The notes under the pieces: generated by a model
Told to the model about the DNA's origin: nothing
Databases searched by the model: none
Seen by the model: the letters and a program-made list of their open reading frames with translations, nothing else
In this document: positions 1 to 8,449 of the stretch, piece after piece
How positions within the stretch are numbered: position 1 is the first letter of the stretch
Layout of the letters: each line of letters starts with the position of its first letter
Position numbers and translations under genes: made by a program
Source of the DNA: Arthrobacter_E sp041360795
Lineage (GTDB): Bacteria; Actinomycetota; Actinomycetes; Actinomycetales; Micrococcaceae
NCBI RefSeq assembly: GCF_041360795.1
Contig: NZ_JBFUPW010000001.1
Location: forward strand, 496,001-560,000
DNA: 64,000 bases
Reading direction: 5' to 3'

Positions 1-2
1 TC

Positions 3-395
3 ATTGCGATGTGTTCGCGTGCCGGTAGCTCTGCCGCTGTGGTGGAGGCCATGGGAAGCAAGTACGACGGAACTGTTCGCTTGCTCTGCGGCTCTGCAAC
101 AGTCGGGCTCAACCACATCCTGAAGAACCATCCCCTCAGTCAGTGGCGAGGCCAGATGGGTGGCGACGGGAGTGTGACCGCATGGATCCGGTACCTCATC
201 CGGAGCTCATTGGCGGCGCCCGCGAAGAAGGCCGCGCTGGTCAGTAACAAGCGGTGCTACTCCACGCCCGTGCATGTCTACAGGATGGTCAATGGGCGTC
301 CTAGTTGGTGGAAGACGATCAACCCGTCCGTGTATGTTTCGTCGAACAACAAGATCGTCGTCACGGCGATTCCCACTACCAGTAGTCGGTGCTAA
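3..395 (+). CDS. C-terminal part of a possible polymorphic/secreted toxin (5' truncated by window edge)
   Basis: The reading frame is open to the left edge, so the true start probably lies outside; the first in-window ATG is at 9. The visible 128 residues are basic and rich in Ser, Trp and Tyr, and end in a compact Lys/Arg/Ser-rich tail. No family was recognised. What suggests a toxin tip is context: low GC compared with the rest of the window, a 3' end that abuts a small acidic gene beginning 3 bases after its stop, and a Fic toxin-antitoxin module 750 bases downstream. This is the usual layout of a polymorphic toxin C-terminus followed by its immunity gene. No catalytic residues can be assigned. 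The alternative is an unrelated hypothetical protein. Confidence 0.45.
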   Translation: MAMCSRAGSSAAVVEAMGSKYDGTVRLLCGSATVGLNHILKNHPLSQWRGQMGGDGSVTAWIRYLIRSSLAAPAKKAALVSNKRCYSTPVHVYRMVNGRPSWWKTINPSVYVSSNNKIVVTAIPTTSSRC

Positions 396-397
396 TC

Positions 398-697
398 ATG
401 GCAAGAAAGACCATATTTTCCTGGGATCACATGCAATTTCCTCTCGAGGAGTACGGCGATAGCTGGGAACCTGATCTGCAAGAGGTGCTCCCCAAACCAT
501 TGGTAGACCGGCTCCTTGCCTGGGGCAAGCGGTTCGACCAGGTATGGGATTGGGAAAGGGGAGTATTTACCGAAGCGGGGGAACCTCAGAAGCTTGACGA
601 GGAGTTCCGTGTTCTCGCCGATGATCTGCGTCAAGAGGGGATCGAGTTCACTGAACGCACCTGGTGGCGCGATCCTGAATACATGCGTCCGCTTTGA
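398..697 (+). CDS. Small acidic hypothetical protein, candidate immunity protein
   Basis: A 99-residue protein from ATG 398; an in-frame GTG at 389 would overlap the previous stop. It is strongly acidic (many Asp/Glu), Trp-rich and has no signal peptide or membrane segment, so it is predicted to be cytosolic. Its start lies 3 bases after the preceding stop, so the two genes are probably translated together. Small size, acidic charge opposite to the basic upstream product, and tight coupling fit an immunity protein that neutralises the upstream toxin by binding. No known immunity family was recognised, so the role is inferred from context. GC content is lower than in most of the window, which suggests acquisition. 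Confidence 0.5.
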   Translation: MARKTIFSWDHMQFPLEEYGDSWEPDLQEVLPKPLVDRLLAWGKRFDQVWDWERGVFTEAGEPQKLDEEFRVLADDLRQEGIEFTERTWWRDPEYMRPL

Positions 698-699
698 CT

Positions 700-1135
700 A
701 TGAGATTCGGCGATAGCTCCTGCCTGGTGTAGTGGTGAGTCGCCTCGGAGAAGCCCTCGGTTGGTGTCGGGAAATGAAACCCACCAAGGGCTTCTCCCCT
801 TCCAGGTGCCCGGCCGGCCCAGGGCGTGCAGGTCGGTGCCTGGTCGAGACGCATTGAACAGTTCTTCAACTTCGGCAGTGGTGGTCTCGTCCTCTGAATC
901 AAGACTGACTTGGCGGGCGACCAAGCATTTCAAGCAGAGGGCCCCATCGTTTCGACTGGTACCGGCTGACACACCGAAATCAGTCAGTACCGACGCAGCA
1001 AACGAATAGCCTTTGGCACCTCGCCACGGTGGCCTTTGTCAGGTTTGGGCAGGGGATCGGGGCACTGCTAGCACCTCCTATTCTCCGTTGTCGGTGCCAC
1101 GGCGTACCTTGTGGTGAGGACCCGAAGAGGAGCAC
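700..1135. other. 436-base region without a convincing gene; possible mobile-element remnant
   Basis: No reading frame here has convincing coding character. The notable content is a long imperfect inverted repeat at 744-792 and a stretch of conserved-looking sequence from about 790 to 1005 that is open on both strands. The stretch could be the decayed end of an insertion sequence between the toxin-like gene and the Fic module. This is inference only: no transposase motif was identified. Confidence 0.3.
744..792. repeat. Imperfect inverted repeat / stem-loop
   Basis: The left arm starts GGAGAAGCCC and the right arm ends GGGCTTCTCC. Pairing continues inward through GGTTGGTG against CCCACCAA with one or two bulges, around an A-rich loop. 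It follows the candidate immunity gene, so it may be a terminator, or it may be a structured end of a decayed mobile element. Confidence 0.45.
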
Positions 1136-1138
1136 GTG

Positions 1139-1360
1139 ATGGAAGACCAGCGGTTGAGAGCCAGGGAGCGATGGCCCGAGGCGTTCGAGGGCCTGAGCGC
1201 ACTGCAGGCGCATGCCCTCGAACAGGCCCTCGTGTCCTCCTGGCATGAGGGCGTCGAACCGACGGTGGACCTCGTCCGGGACGTCGTCGCCCGCGTCCGG
1301 AGCGAGATCAGCTTCGATGAGTTCAAGCACCGGGTGCTGCGGCGCGGCGGGATCCGGTGA
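1139..1360 (+). CDS. VbhA-like antitoxin of the Fic module
   Basis: A 73-residue, mostly helical small protein starting at ATG 1139 (GTG 1136 is in frame just before), with AGGAG about 6 bases upstream. It contains SSWHEG at residues 33-38, which fits the inhibitory-helix signature [S/T]xxxE[G/N] of class I Fic antitoxins such as VbhA: Ser33, Glu37, Gly38. In that family the Glu reaches into the Fic active site and blocks productive ATP binding. The gene ends in TGATG overlap with the fic gene, so the pair is translationally coupled, antitoxin first. Assignment rests on size, the motif and the coupling; sequence identity with known antitoxins is otherwise not obvious. Confidence 0.75.
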   Translation: MEDQRLRARERWPEAFEGLSALQAHALEQALVSSWHEGVEPTVDLVRDVVARVRSEISFDEFKHRVLRRGGIR

Positions 1361-2166
1361 TGGACACTTTGCCCGGCCCGGAGGCCGCTTCGCAGGAGGC
1401 TTACCTCTATCCGGAGACCTACGACCCGGCCACGGGCCGTGCGGTGCTCCGGAATCTCCACGGGATCCGGGATTCCGCCACACTCGCCACCGTCGAGTCG
1501 GAACTCGCGACCGCGCGGTTCCGCCAGCTGCTGCAGGGCGTGGTCCGGATACCCCTCGAACCGGACACCTCGTATCTGCAGGACGTCCACCAGCACCTGT
1601 TCCAGGACACCTACGCGTGGGCCGGTGAACTGCGGACCGTGAACCTCACGCTGGGGGAGAGCGTGTTCCCGGACAAGAACCTCCTGAGGACCCATCTCCG
1701 TCCTCTCATGTGCACGGCAGCCACCACGGACTGGCGCAGCCTCGATCACGACGGCTTCGCTCGCATGGCGTCGATCATCTTCGCGGGGCTCAACCACGTG
1801 CGGCCTTTCCGCACCGGCAATGGGCGGATGACGATGGCCGTCCTGCACGAGATCTCGACCCTCAGCAGATTCGAGTTCGACTTCGACCGGGTGGGACGGG
1901 ACGCCTGGGACGCCATGGCGCGGGCGACGCTGCCCGCTCGGGGTGAGTTCATGCCCCGGGCGACGGAGGCGGTCGCGGTCTTCCGCTCCGCCTCGGTCAG
2001 CCGCACCACCCCCGTTCCGAACCGCACCATCCAGGCGATGCGTGAGATCTCCCGCAGGAGTTCCTCCGGACGGTTCACCAGCCCGGATGCCCTCCGGGCG
2101 CGGCGTGACGAGGCGGAGCACCGTCGGTATCACGGCTACGGCGAGGAACGGCCCAGAGACCGATGA
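1360..2166 (+). CDS. Fic/DOC family protein with a degenerate catalytic motif
   Basis: A 268-residue Fic-fold protein. The conserved N-terminal Fic helix reads HLFQDTYAWAGELRTV around residues 80-95. Fic enzymes transfer AMP or another phosphate-containing group to target proteins through the motif HxFx[D/E]GNGRxxR. Here that stretch is RPFRTGNGRMTM: the catalytic His is Arg148, the metal-binding acidic residue is Thr152, and the second Arg is Met159, while the anion-binding GNGR is kept. The upstream small gene carries an inhibitory antitoxin motif and overlaps by TGATG. The domain is otherwise full length with a 60-70 residue C-terminal tail. It could be an inactivated toxin, a variant with other chemistry, or a protein-binding pseudo-enzyme; AMP transferase activity should not be assumed. 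Confidence 0.88.
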   Translation: MDTLPGPEAASQEAYLYPETYDPATGRAVLRNLHGIRDSATLATVESELATARFRQLLQGVVRIPLEPDTSYLQDVHQHLFQDTYAWAGELRTVNLTLGESVFPDKNLLRTHLRPLMCTAATTDWRSLDHDGFARMASIIFAGLNHVRPFRTGNGRMTMAVLHEISTLSRFEFDFDRVGRDAWDAMARATLPARGEFMPRATEAVAVFRSASVSRTTPVPNRTIQAMREISRRSSSGRFTSPDALRARRDEAEHRRYHGYGEERPRDR

Positions 2167-2184
2167 GTCCGACGACGGCGCGCC

Positions 2185-3225
2185 TCAGCGGCGCCGCACG
2201 CGCGGCCTGAGCGTCACGCCGGGCAGCGGTGGCGCGGGGATGTGCCCGACTTCCGCCTGTGCCTCGGCGGTCGCGCCTCCCTGGTGACCGGCGACCCAGC
2301 CGAAGCGTGACCCGGCGATCTCGTCGGCCGTGGGCTCGACGCCGTCGTCCGTGTAGAGGGTTCCGCTCGCTTCCCAGTCGTCCCGGGCCTGGACGATCTC
2401 CTCGTGGTTCCGGCCCACGAAGTTCCACCACATGAGGAGGTCCTCGCCGAGCGGTTCGCCGCCCAGGAGGAAGAAGCGGGCGCCCGGTCCGGCGTCGACA
2501 GTCAGGCTCGTGCGCTGCCCGCCGAGGTAGAGCAGGGGACCCGGCTCGAGGGACTGCCCTTCGACGCTGAGCGCCCCGTCGATGACGAGCAGGGCATGCT
2601 CGAAGCCCGGCTCGAGCGGGATCGCCACGGAGCCCGTGGCGTCCACCTGAGCACCGATCAGAGGGCTGAACGCGCTCGCAGGGGAGCTGACGCCCGCGAG
2701 TGACCCCATCGCGACGGTGGCTTCCCAGCCCTCACCCGAGGCGACGGGCAGGTCCTGGTGCTGTTCGAAGGCGGGTTCGCGGTGCCGGTGCTCCTCGGGC
2801 AGGGCGACCCAGAACTGGAGGCCCTCCTGGACCGGGATCTCGTCGCCCTCCACGCAGGTGAACTCGGAGTGGGCGATCCCGCGCCCGGCCGTCATCAGAT
2901 TGAGCTCCCCGGGGCGGACGGTCACGTCGCTGCCGAGGCTGTCCCGGTGGCGGATCTCACCCTTCAGCGGCCACGTGACGGTCTGGAGCCCGATGTGCGG
3001 GTGGGGGAGCACTGTCATGGCGACACGGCCCGGGCCGAACCGGTCCAGGAAGCACCAGGCTCCGATGGTGGGAAGGTCCTTGAGGGGGAGTGTCCGCTGG
3101 ACGGTGATGGCGCGGATTCCCCCGAGGGGCACGGCGCGTTCGGGCCAGACTTCGAGGCACGGTTCCGGCACGGTGGTCCGGGCCGGGCAGGCCTGCTGAT
3201 CCGGGGACGGGTCGAGGTTGGTCAC
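2185..3225 (-). CDS. Pirin family protein
   Basis: A 346-residue bicupin. The N-terminal cupin has the pirin core PHPHIGLQTVTW (His75, His77), followed by GRGIAHSE (His119, Glu121). Together these form the four-ligand metal site seen in pirins. A C-terminal cupin follows, with the conserved GEPLGEDLLMWWNFVGRN segment. Bacterial pirins are cytosolic; some show quercetinase activity and others bind metabolic enzymes such as the pyruvate dehydrogenase E1 subunit, so the substrate here is open. The gene is monocistronic, convergent with fic and divergent from the GH35 gene. Length is somewhat longer than the typical 290-330 residues because of a Pro-rich tail. Confidence 0.93.
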   Translation of the reverse strand: MTNLDPSPDQQACPARTTVPEPCLEVWPERAVPLGGIRAITVQRTLPLKDLPTIGAWCFLDRFGPGRVAMTVLPHPHIGLQTVTWPLKGEIRHRDSLGSDVTVRPGELNLMTAGRGIAHSEFTCVEGDEIPVQEGLQFWVALPEEHRHREPAFEQHQDLPVASGEGWEATVAMGSLAGVSSPASAFSPLIGAQVDATGSVAIPLEPGFEHALLVIDGALSVEGQSLEPGPLLYLGGQRTSLTVDAGPGARFFLLGGEPLGEDLLMWWNFVGRNHEEIVQARDDWEASGTLYTDDGVEPTADEIAGSRFGWVAGHQGGATAEAQAEVGHIPAPPLPGVTLRPRVRRR

Positions 3226-3328
3226 AGCGCCACTCTACGCCGCCGAAGCGGGCCGAGCAGCGGGCTCCTGTGTGCGTAAATGTTTATTTTGTATCGATTA
3301 AGTGTGCTGCCGCTTCTAGACTGGTGCC

Positions 3329-5152
3329 ATGCCCACTCCGATTCTCAGCTACCGCGATGCCCGCCTCGTCAAGGGAGACCGCGAGCACCGCATCCTGGCC
3401 GGCGCCATCCACTATTTCCGTGTTCACCCCGAACTGTGGGAGGACCGCCTGGCACGTCTGAAGGCGATGGGCGCCAACACCGTGGACACGTATGTCGCGT
3501 GGAACTTCCACCAGGAGCGGCGTGAAGATGCCCCGGACTTCGGTGGCTGGCGGGATCTGGGCCGCTTCATCGACCTGGCGGGGGATCTCGGCCTGGACGT
3601 GATCGTCCGTCCCGGGCCGTACATGTGCGCCGAATGGGACAACGGCGGATTCCCGTCCTGGCTGACCGGGACCCCCGACATCATGCTCCGCTCCACCGAT
3701 CCGCGCTTCACCGGACCCGTGGGAGAGTGGCTCGATCACCTGGTCCCCGTCATCGCGAGCCGGCAGGCGGCGCAGGGCGGGCCCGTCGTCGCGGTCCAGG
3801 TGGAGAACGAATACGGCAGCTACGGGGACTCCGCCGAGTACATCCGCTGGAGCGCCGAGGCGCTGCGGCAGCGGGGCATCACCGAACTGCTGTTCACCGC
3901 GGACGGCGGCAGCGATTACTACCTCGACGGCGGCGCCGTCCCCGAGATCTGGGCCACGGCAACGCTGGGCTCCCGCGGCGCCGAGGCGATCGAGGTGTGG
4001 AAGCGCAGGCGTCCCACCGAGCCCTTCTTCAACGTCGAGTTCTGGGGCGGCTGGTTCGACCACTGGGGCGAGGCCCACCATGTGCGTCCGGGCAGTGAGG
4101 CGGCGGCGGAGATCCGCACGATGCTCGACGCCGGCGGCTCCCTCTGCGTCTACATGGCCCATGGCGGGACGAACTTCGGGCTCGGCGCGGGAGCGAACGA
4201 GGACGGCGGCATCCAGCCGACCGTGACGAGCTACGACTCCGACGCCCCCATCGCCGAGAACGGCGCCCTCACCGAGAAGTTCCACGCCATCCGCGCCGAG
4301 TTCCTGCGTGCCCAAGGCCTGGCCGAAGACGAGTGGCCCGCACTCCCGGCGGCCCTGCTGGAGCCGGCGCCCGTGCTGCCCGCACGCACCCTGGAGCTGT
4401 CCCCGGCACGCCTGCCCTTGCTGGAATCCCTGCGGGCGGGGCTCGACTCCGCCGTCGCGGCCGGAACGCACCACCCGAGCGAGCGGCCGCTGAGCTTCGA
4501 GGAGATCGGCCAGCACCACGGCCTGCTCTTCCACCGCGCGACGGCGGTCCTGCCGGGCCGCGAGGACGCGCCCCAGGAGTGCCTCCTCAAGCTGCCGCAG
4601 CTCCACGACCGTGCTCAGCTGTGGGTCGACGGCGAGCCGGTGGGCATCCTGGACGATACGACCGGTGCGGCGGGGCTGGCCGTGCAGGGGCGCGGGCGCG
4701 AGGTGGTTCTGGAGATCCTGGTCGAGAATCTGGGACGTATCAACTACGGCCCTTACACCGGCCAGCGCAAGGGCCTGCTGGGCGGCGTCCTCGTCAACCA
4801 GCGCTTCACGCTCGGCTGGGAACACTTCGCGGTGGATCCGTCCCGGTTCGGCGCGGAGGATCTGGCCGGGCTGGCGACGGCCGAGTTCGACGTGGACGCC
4901 CCGGCGGACACCTACCTCGCCCTGCCCGGCTCGACCAAGGGCTTCGCGTGGGTGAACGGCTTCCTGCTGGGACGGTACTGGGAGATCGGGCCGCAGGAGA
5001 CCCTGTACGTGCCCGCGCCGCTCGTGAAGGCCGGCCGGAACACGGTGCACGTGCTGGAGCTCGGCGTCAGCGGTGGCACAGTGGAACTGCGGGAGGAACC
5101 GCAGCTCGGATCCGCCCGCGTGGACGTCCTCACGGAGGCCGAACTCGCCTGA
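3329..5152 (+). CDS. Glycoside hydrolase family 35 beta-galactosidase
   Basis: A 607-residue cytosolic enzyme (no signal peptide) predicted to remove terminal non-reducing beta-galactosyl residues. The TIM-barrel opens with LAGAIHYFRVHPELWEDRL and continues through RPGPYMCAEWDNGGFPSWL, both GH35 hallmarks. The acid/base is Glu161 in VENEYGSYG, and the nucleophile is Glu237 in NVEFWGGWFDHWG. The C-terminal part (about 390-600) holds the jelly-roll beta-domains, ending with FAWVNGFLLGRYWEIGPQ. The size matches short bacterial GH35 enzymes (about 590-620). No sugar transporter or regulator adjoins it, so the natural substrate cannot be read from context. The start ATG follows an intergenic gap shared with the divergent pirin gene. 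Confidence 0.94.
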   Translation: MPTPILSYRDARLVKGDREHRILAGAIHYFRVHPELWEDRLARLKAMGANTVDTYVAWNFHQERREDAPDFGGWRDLGRFIDLAGDLGLDVIVRPGPYMCAEWDNGGFPSWLTGTPDIMLRSTDPRFTGPVGEWLDHLVPVIASRQAAQGGPVVAVQVENEYGSYGDSAEYIRWSAEALRQRGITELLFTADGGSDYYLDGGAVPEIWATATLGSRGAEAIEVWKRRRPTEPFFNVEFWGGWFDHWGEAHHVRPGSEAAAEIRTMLDAGGSLCVYMAHGGTNFGLGAGANEDGGIQPTVTSYDSDAPIAENGALTEKFHAIRAEFLRAQGLAEDEWPALPAALLEPAPVLPARTLELSPARLPLLESLRAGLDSAVAAGTHHPSERPLSFEEIGQHHGLLFHRATAVLPGREDAPQECLLKLPQLHDRAQLWVDGEPVGILDDTTGAAGLAVQGRGREVVLEILVENLGRINYGPYTGQRKGLLGGVLVNQRFTLGWEHFAVDPSRFGAEDLAGLATAEFDVDAPADTYLALPGSTKGFAWVNGFLLGRYWEIGPQETLYVPAPLVKAGRNTVHVLELGVSGGTVELREEPQLGSARVDVLTEAELA

Positions 5153-5245
5153 GCCGGAGCACCCAGGACCGGTGCGTGCGGGGCCGCGGGATATGCTGGA
5201 CAGGCTCTCGCACCGTCCTGAACGCCCCCTCAAAGGAGTGCCCCC

Positions 5246-6244
5246 ATGGCCCCGATGCGTCCGTCTGCCGTCGTCCGGACCGTGATGGCCGCCGCCGTTG
5301 TGGCCTGCCTGCCGGCCTTCACCGCCTGCACGCCCGGACAGCCCACCCCGAGCCCCGCGGTGACGAGCGGCGCGCCCCAGCGGCCCGTCGTCGTCGGCGC
5401 GCTCGACACGGCGGAAGGCGCACTCCTCGCGGAGCTGTACTCCGGCGCTCTCCGCTCGGCCGGGGTTCCCAGCAGCGTGAAGCTGAATGTGGGAGGCCGT
5501 GCCGCGACGCTGGAAGCTCTGCGGTCCGGCCGGGTCCAGCTCGTCCCGGCGTACACCGGCAGCCTCCTGGAGGCGCTGGGCGGCACCACCAAGGACACCG
5601 GCGACGACGCGGTGAAGTCCGGGATCAACGCCGCCTTGCGCAAGCCCCTGGCCGTCCTGGACTCCTCGGGCGCGCAGGACCGCGAGGTCGTGGTCGTCAC
5701 CAAGGTCACCGCTGAGAAGTACCAGCTCAAGACGCTCGAGGACCTGGGGAAGGTGTGCTCCCAGACGGTGTTCGCCGCCGCGGCGGATTTCAGCGGCGGG
5801 GCCTACGGTTCCCAGGCGCTGAAGAACGCGTACTCCTGCACGCCCAAGCGGGTGCTCACCTACGGCATGAAGAGCGGTCCGGATGGAGGGCCGTCACTCC
5901 CGAACCCCGACGCGCAGCCCAATGCGACGCTCCCGCAGCCGCTCAAGTCGCTCCTGGAGGATGAGGCCCAGGCAGCGGTCCTGCTCAGCACCGATCCCGC
6001 GATCGTCGACAACGACCTGGTGGTCCTGGAGGACAACCGTAGAGCCCTTCTGCCTGAACAAGTGGTGCCTGTGGTGGACGAGGGAACGCTTCCGGACCGG
6101 GCCCGGGACGCCGTCAACAACGTCTCGCGGACGCTCACGGCGGACGATCTGGTGACCATGAACCGGGCCATCCGGGGCGACCAGGCCCGCACCCCTCACG
6201 AAGTCGCCGTGTCCTGGCTGAAAGAGAGGGGCATCACAGGGTAG
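5246..6244 (+). CDS. Glycine betaine/osmoprotectant-type ABC substrate-binding lipoprotein (OpuAC-like)
   Basis: A 332-residue exported protein. A signal peptide leads to the lipobox LPAFTAC with the lipidated Cys at 28, followed by a Pro/Ser/Thr linker, so it should sit on the outer face of the membrane. The mature part resembles the OpuAC/ProX type-II periplasmic-binding fold: a VGALDTAEGALLAELYSGAL start, RVQLVPAYTGSLLEALGG in the first lobe, and a C-terminal DLVTMNRAIRGDQARTPHEVAVSWL tail typical of quaternary-amine binders. A good ribosome site (AAAGGAG) precedes ATG 5246. No permease or ATPase gene is adjacent, so it is an orphan binding protein or works with a transporter encoded elsewhere. 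Ligand specificity is not determined. Confidence 0.82.
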   Translation: MAPMRPSAVVRTVMAAAVVACLPAFTACTPGQPTPSPAVTSGAPQRPVVVGALDTAEGALLAELYSGALRSAGVPSSVKLNVGGRAATLEALRSGRVQLVPAYTGSLLEALGGTTKDTGDDAVKSGINAALRKPLAVLDSSGAQDREVVVVTKVTAEKYQLKTLEDLGKVCSQTVFAAAADFSGGAYGSQALKNAYSCTPKRVLTYGMKSGPDGGPSLPNPDAQPNATLPQPLKSLLEDEAQAAVLLSTDPAIVDNDLVVLEDNRRALLPEQVVPVVDEGTLPDRARDAVNNVSRTLTADDLVTMNRAIRGDQARTPHEVAVSWLKERGITG

Positions 6245-6272
6245 AACGTGTGTCATATGGCATATTTGGTGA

Positions 6273-7493
6273 ATGGCAGAATTCAAGCAGTCCACCAAGC
6301 TTCACAACGTCCTCTATGACATCCGGGGACCGATCCTTGAGGCTGCCCAGCAGATGGAGGCCGAGGGACACAAGATCCTGAAGCTGAACATCGGCAATCC
6401 GGCGCCCTTCGGCTTCGAAGCGCCGGACGCCATCCTGGTGGACATGATCCGCCACTTGCCCCACGCCCAGGGCTACAGCGACTCCCGCGGCATCTTCTCC
6501 GCGCGCACCGCCGTCTCGCAGTACTACCAGACCCGCGGCATCCAGAACATCGGGGTGGATGACATCTACCTGGGCAACGGCGTCAGCGAGCTCATCACGC
6601 TGTCCCTCATGGCGCTGCTCAACGACGGCGATGAGATCCTCATCCCGACCCCGGACTACCCGCTGTGGACCGCGTCCGTGAGCCTTGCGGGCGGCCGCCC
6701 CGTCCACTACCTCTGTGTGGAGGAGGAGGGGTGGGCTCCGGACATCTCGGACCTGGAGTCCAAGATCACCGAGCGCACCAAGGGGATCGTCCTCATCAAT
6801 CCGAACAACCCCACGGGCGCCGTTTACTCGGAGCAGACTGTCCGGGCGATCGTCGAGCTCGCCGACAAGCACGGCCTGGTGGTCTTCTCCGACGAGATCT
6901 ACGAGAAGATCCTCTACGACGACGCCGTCCACGTGAACACGGCCAAGATCGCCGGCGACGACGTCCTCTGCCTGACCTTCAACGGCCTGTCCAAGGCGTA
7001 CCGCATCTGCGGTTACCGCGCGGGCTGGATGGCGATCTCCGGGCCGAAGGCCGCGGCCAAGGACTTCCTGGAGGGCATCAACCTCCTGGCCAATATGCGC
7101 TTGTGTGCCAACGTCCCCGGCCAGCACGCCATTCAGACAGCGCTGGGCGGCTACCAGAGCATTAACGACCTGATCCTGCCCGGGGGCCGTCTCCTCGAAC
7201 AGCGGAACAAGGCGTACGAGCTGCTCAACGCCATTCCGGGCGTCAGCACGGAACAGGCCCGCGGCGCGCTGTACCTGTTCCCGAAGCTCGACCCGGAGGT
7301 CTATCGGATCCGGGATGACGAGAAGTTCGTCCTGGACCTGCTCCGCGAGCAGAAGATCCTGGTGTCGCACGGCCGTGCCTTCAACTGGGTCCGCCCGGAT
7401 CACTTCCGGATGGTCACCCTGCCCGCCGTGCCGGACATCGAAGAGGCGATCGGGCGCATGGCGGAATTCCTGAGCCGGTATCCCGGCAACTGA
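6273..7493 (+). CDS. alaA: Alanine aminotransferase AlaA-like (PLP fold type I)
   Basis: A 406-residue aminotransferase that closely follows E. coli AlaA (405 residues) in order and wording: KLHNVLYDIRGPILEAA at the start, LNIGNPAPFGFEAPD, YLGNGVSEL, PTPDYPLWTASV, NPNNPTGAVYS, and the PLP lysine in FNGLSKAYR. The expected reaction is the glutamate-pyruvate to alanine-2-oxoglutarate exchange, the main route to alanine. There is no clear Shine-Dalgarno before ATG 6273. An AT-rich CATATT sits 7 bases upstream of the start, so the mRNA may be nearly leaderless. It stands alone between an orphan binding lipoprotein and ppk2. Confidence in the family is very high; the donor/acceptor pair is inferred from AlaA similarity. 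Confidence 0.92.
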   Translation: MAEFKQSTKLHNVLYDIRGPILEAAQQMEAEGHKILKLNIGNPAPFGFEAPDAILVDMIRHLPHAQGYSDSRGIFSARTAVSQYYQTRGIQNIGVDDIYLGNGVSELITLSLMALLNDGDEILIPTPDYPLWTASVSLAGGRPVHYLCVEEEGWAPDISDLESKITERTKGIVLINPNNPTGAVYSEQTVRAIVELADKHGLVVFSDEIYEKILYDDAVHVNTAKIAGDDVLCLTFNGLSKAYRICGYRAGWMAISGPKAAAKDFLEGINLLANMRLCANVPGQHAIQTALGGYQSINDLILPGGRLLEQRNKAYELLNAIPGVSTEQARGALYLFPKLDPEVYRIRDDEKFVLDLLREQKILVSHGRAFNWVRPDHFRMVTLPAVPDIEEAIGRMAEFLSRYPGN

Positions 7494-7542
7494 TTGGCAT
7501 CCGGTCGCTGAGCGGCCGCACACCCTGGGGAAGGAAAGATCG

Positions 7543-8406
7543 ATGGCATCGAAGAAGAGCCTGGTGGACTTCAAGCGTGACCCTGCGAAGACCCTGAAAG
7601 TGGGGGAGGGGTTCACGCTGGCGGACGTCGAGCCGGACTCCGCCCCCGGGTTCCCGGGCCGGAAGAGCGACGGCGCCGCTCACCTGGAGCGCCAGGACGC
7701 CCTCCTCGCGGGGCTGCAGGAGCGTCTCTTCGCGGCGTCGAAGGGCGGTTCCCCCGACCGGGTCCTACTGGTGCTCCAGGCCATGGACACCGCAGGCAAG
7801 GGTGGCATCGTCAGTCACGTGGTGGGTGCGATGGATCCTCAGGGCGTGCGCCTCAAGGCCTTCAAGGCGCCCACCGACGAGGAGAAGTCCCACGACTTCC
7901 TGTGGCGCATCGAGAAAGAGGTTCCCGGGGCCGGCATGGTGGGTGTCTTCGACCGATCACACTACGAGGACGTGCTCATCCACCGCGTGCACGGCTGGGC
8001 CGACGAAGCCGAGCTGGAACGCCGCTACGCCGCCATCAACGAGTTCGAGGAACGCCTGATCGCCGAGGGCACGCGGGTGGTCAAGGTCATGCTCCACATC
8101 TCCAAGGACGAACAGAAGGAGCGCCTCCTGGCCCGTCTGGAGGATCCGGCCAAGCACTGGAAGTACAGCACCGGAGACCTGAAGGAACGCGGATTCTGGG
8201 AGGACTACCAGGCGGCGTTCCAGGCCATGTTCGAGAAGACGTCCACCGCGGCGGCGCCGTGGTACGTCGTCCCGGCGAACAAGAAGTGGTACGCCCGCAT
8301 CGCCGTTCAGCAGCTCCTGATCGACGCGCTGGAGGACATCGATCCGCAGTGGCCGGCCGCCGACTTCGACGTGGCCGAGCAGATCGCAGCCGTCGAAGCG
8401 TCCTGA
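7543..8406 (+). CDS. ppk2: Polyphosphate kinase 2 family protein (PPK2)
   Basis: A 287-residue P-loop kinase. Walker A is QAMDTAGKGG and Walker B lies in GVFDRSHYEDV, with the family's KVMLHISKDEQKERLLARL, the lid-type KHWKYSTGDLKERGFWEDY, and PWYVVPANKKWYARI near the C-terminus. PPK2 enzymes move phosphate between polyphosphate and nucleotides. The single-domain, roughly 290-residue form usually phosphorylates NDP or NMP at the expense of polyphosphate, but class I, II or III cannot be fixed by eye. A good AAGGAAAG ribosome site precedes ATG 7543. The gene is convergent with xseB and appears monocistronic. Confidence 0.93.
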   Translation: MASKKSLVDFKRDPAKTLKVGEGFTLADVEPDSAPGFPGRKSDGAAHLERQDALLAGLQERLFAASKGGSPDRVLLVLQAMDTAGKGGIVSHVVGAMDPQGVRLKAFKAPTDEEKSHDFLWRIEKEVPGAGMVGVFDRSHYEDVLIHRVHGWADEAELERRYAAINEFEERLIAEGTRVVKVMLHISKDEQKERLLARLEDPAKHWKYSTGDLKERGFWEDYQAAFQAMFEKTSTAAAPWYVVPANKKWYARIAVQQLLIDALEDIDPQWPAADFDVAEQIAAVEAS

Positions 8407-8449
8407 CCCGGAACAGGATCGGCGGTCCGCGGGGGATCGGACCTCGGGG

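Noticed and set aside
3284..5233. A 649-codon minus-strand open frame across the GH35 gene
   Set aside because: It lies antisense to a clear GH35 enzyme with catalytic residues; the translation is low-complexity Arg/Gly/Pro/Val-rich and matches nothing.
6234..7616. A minus-strand 460-codon frame over alaA
   Set aside because: alaA matches its family along the whole length; the opposite frame is a shadow.
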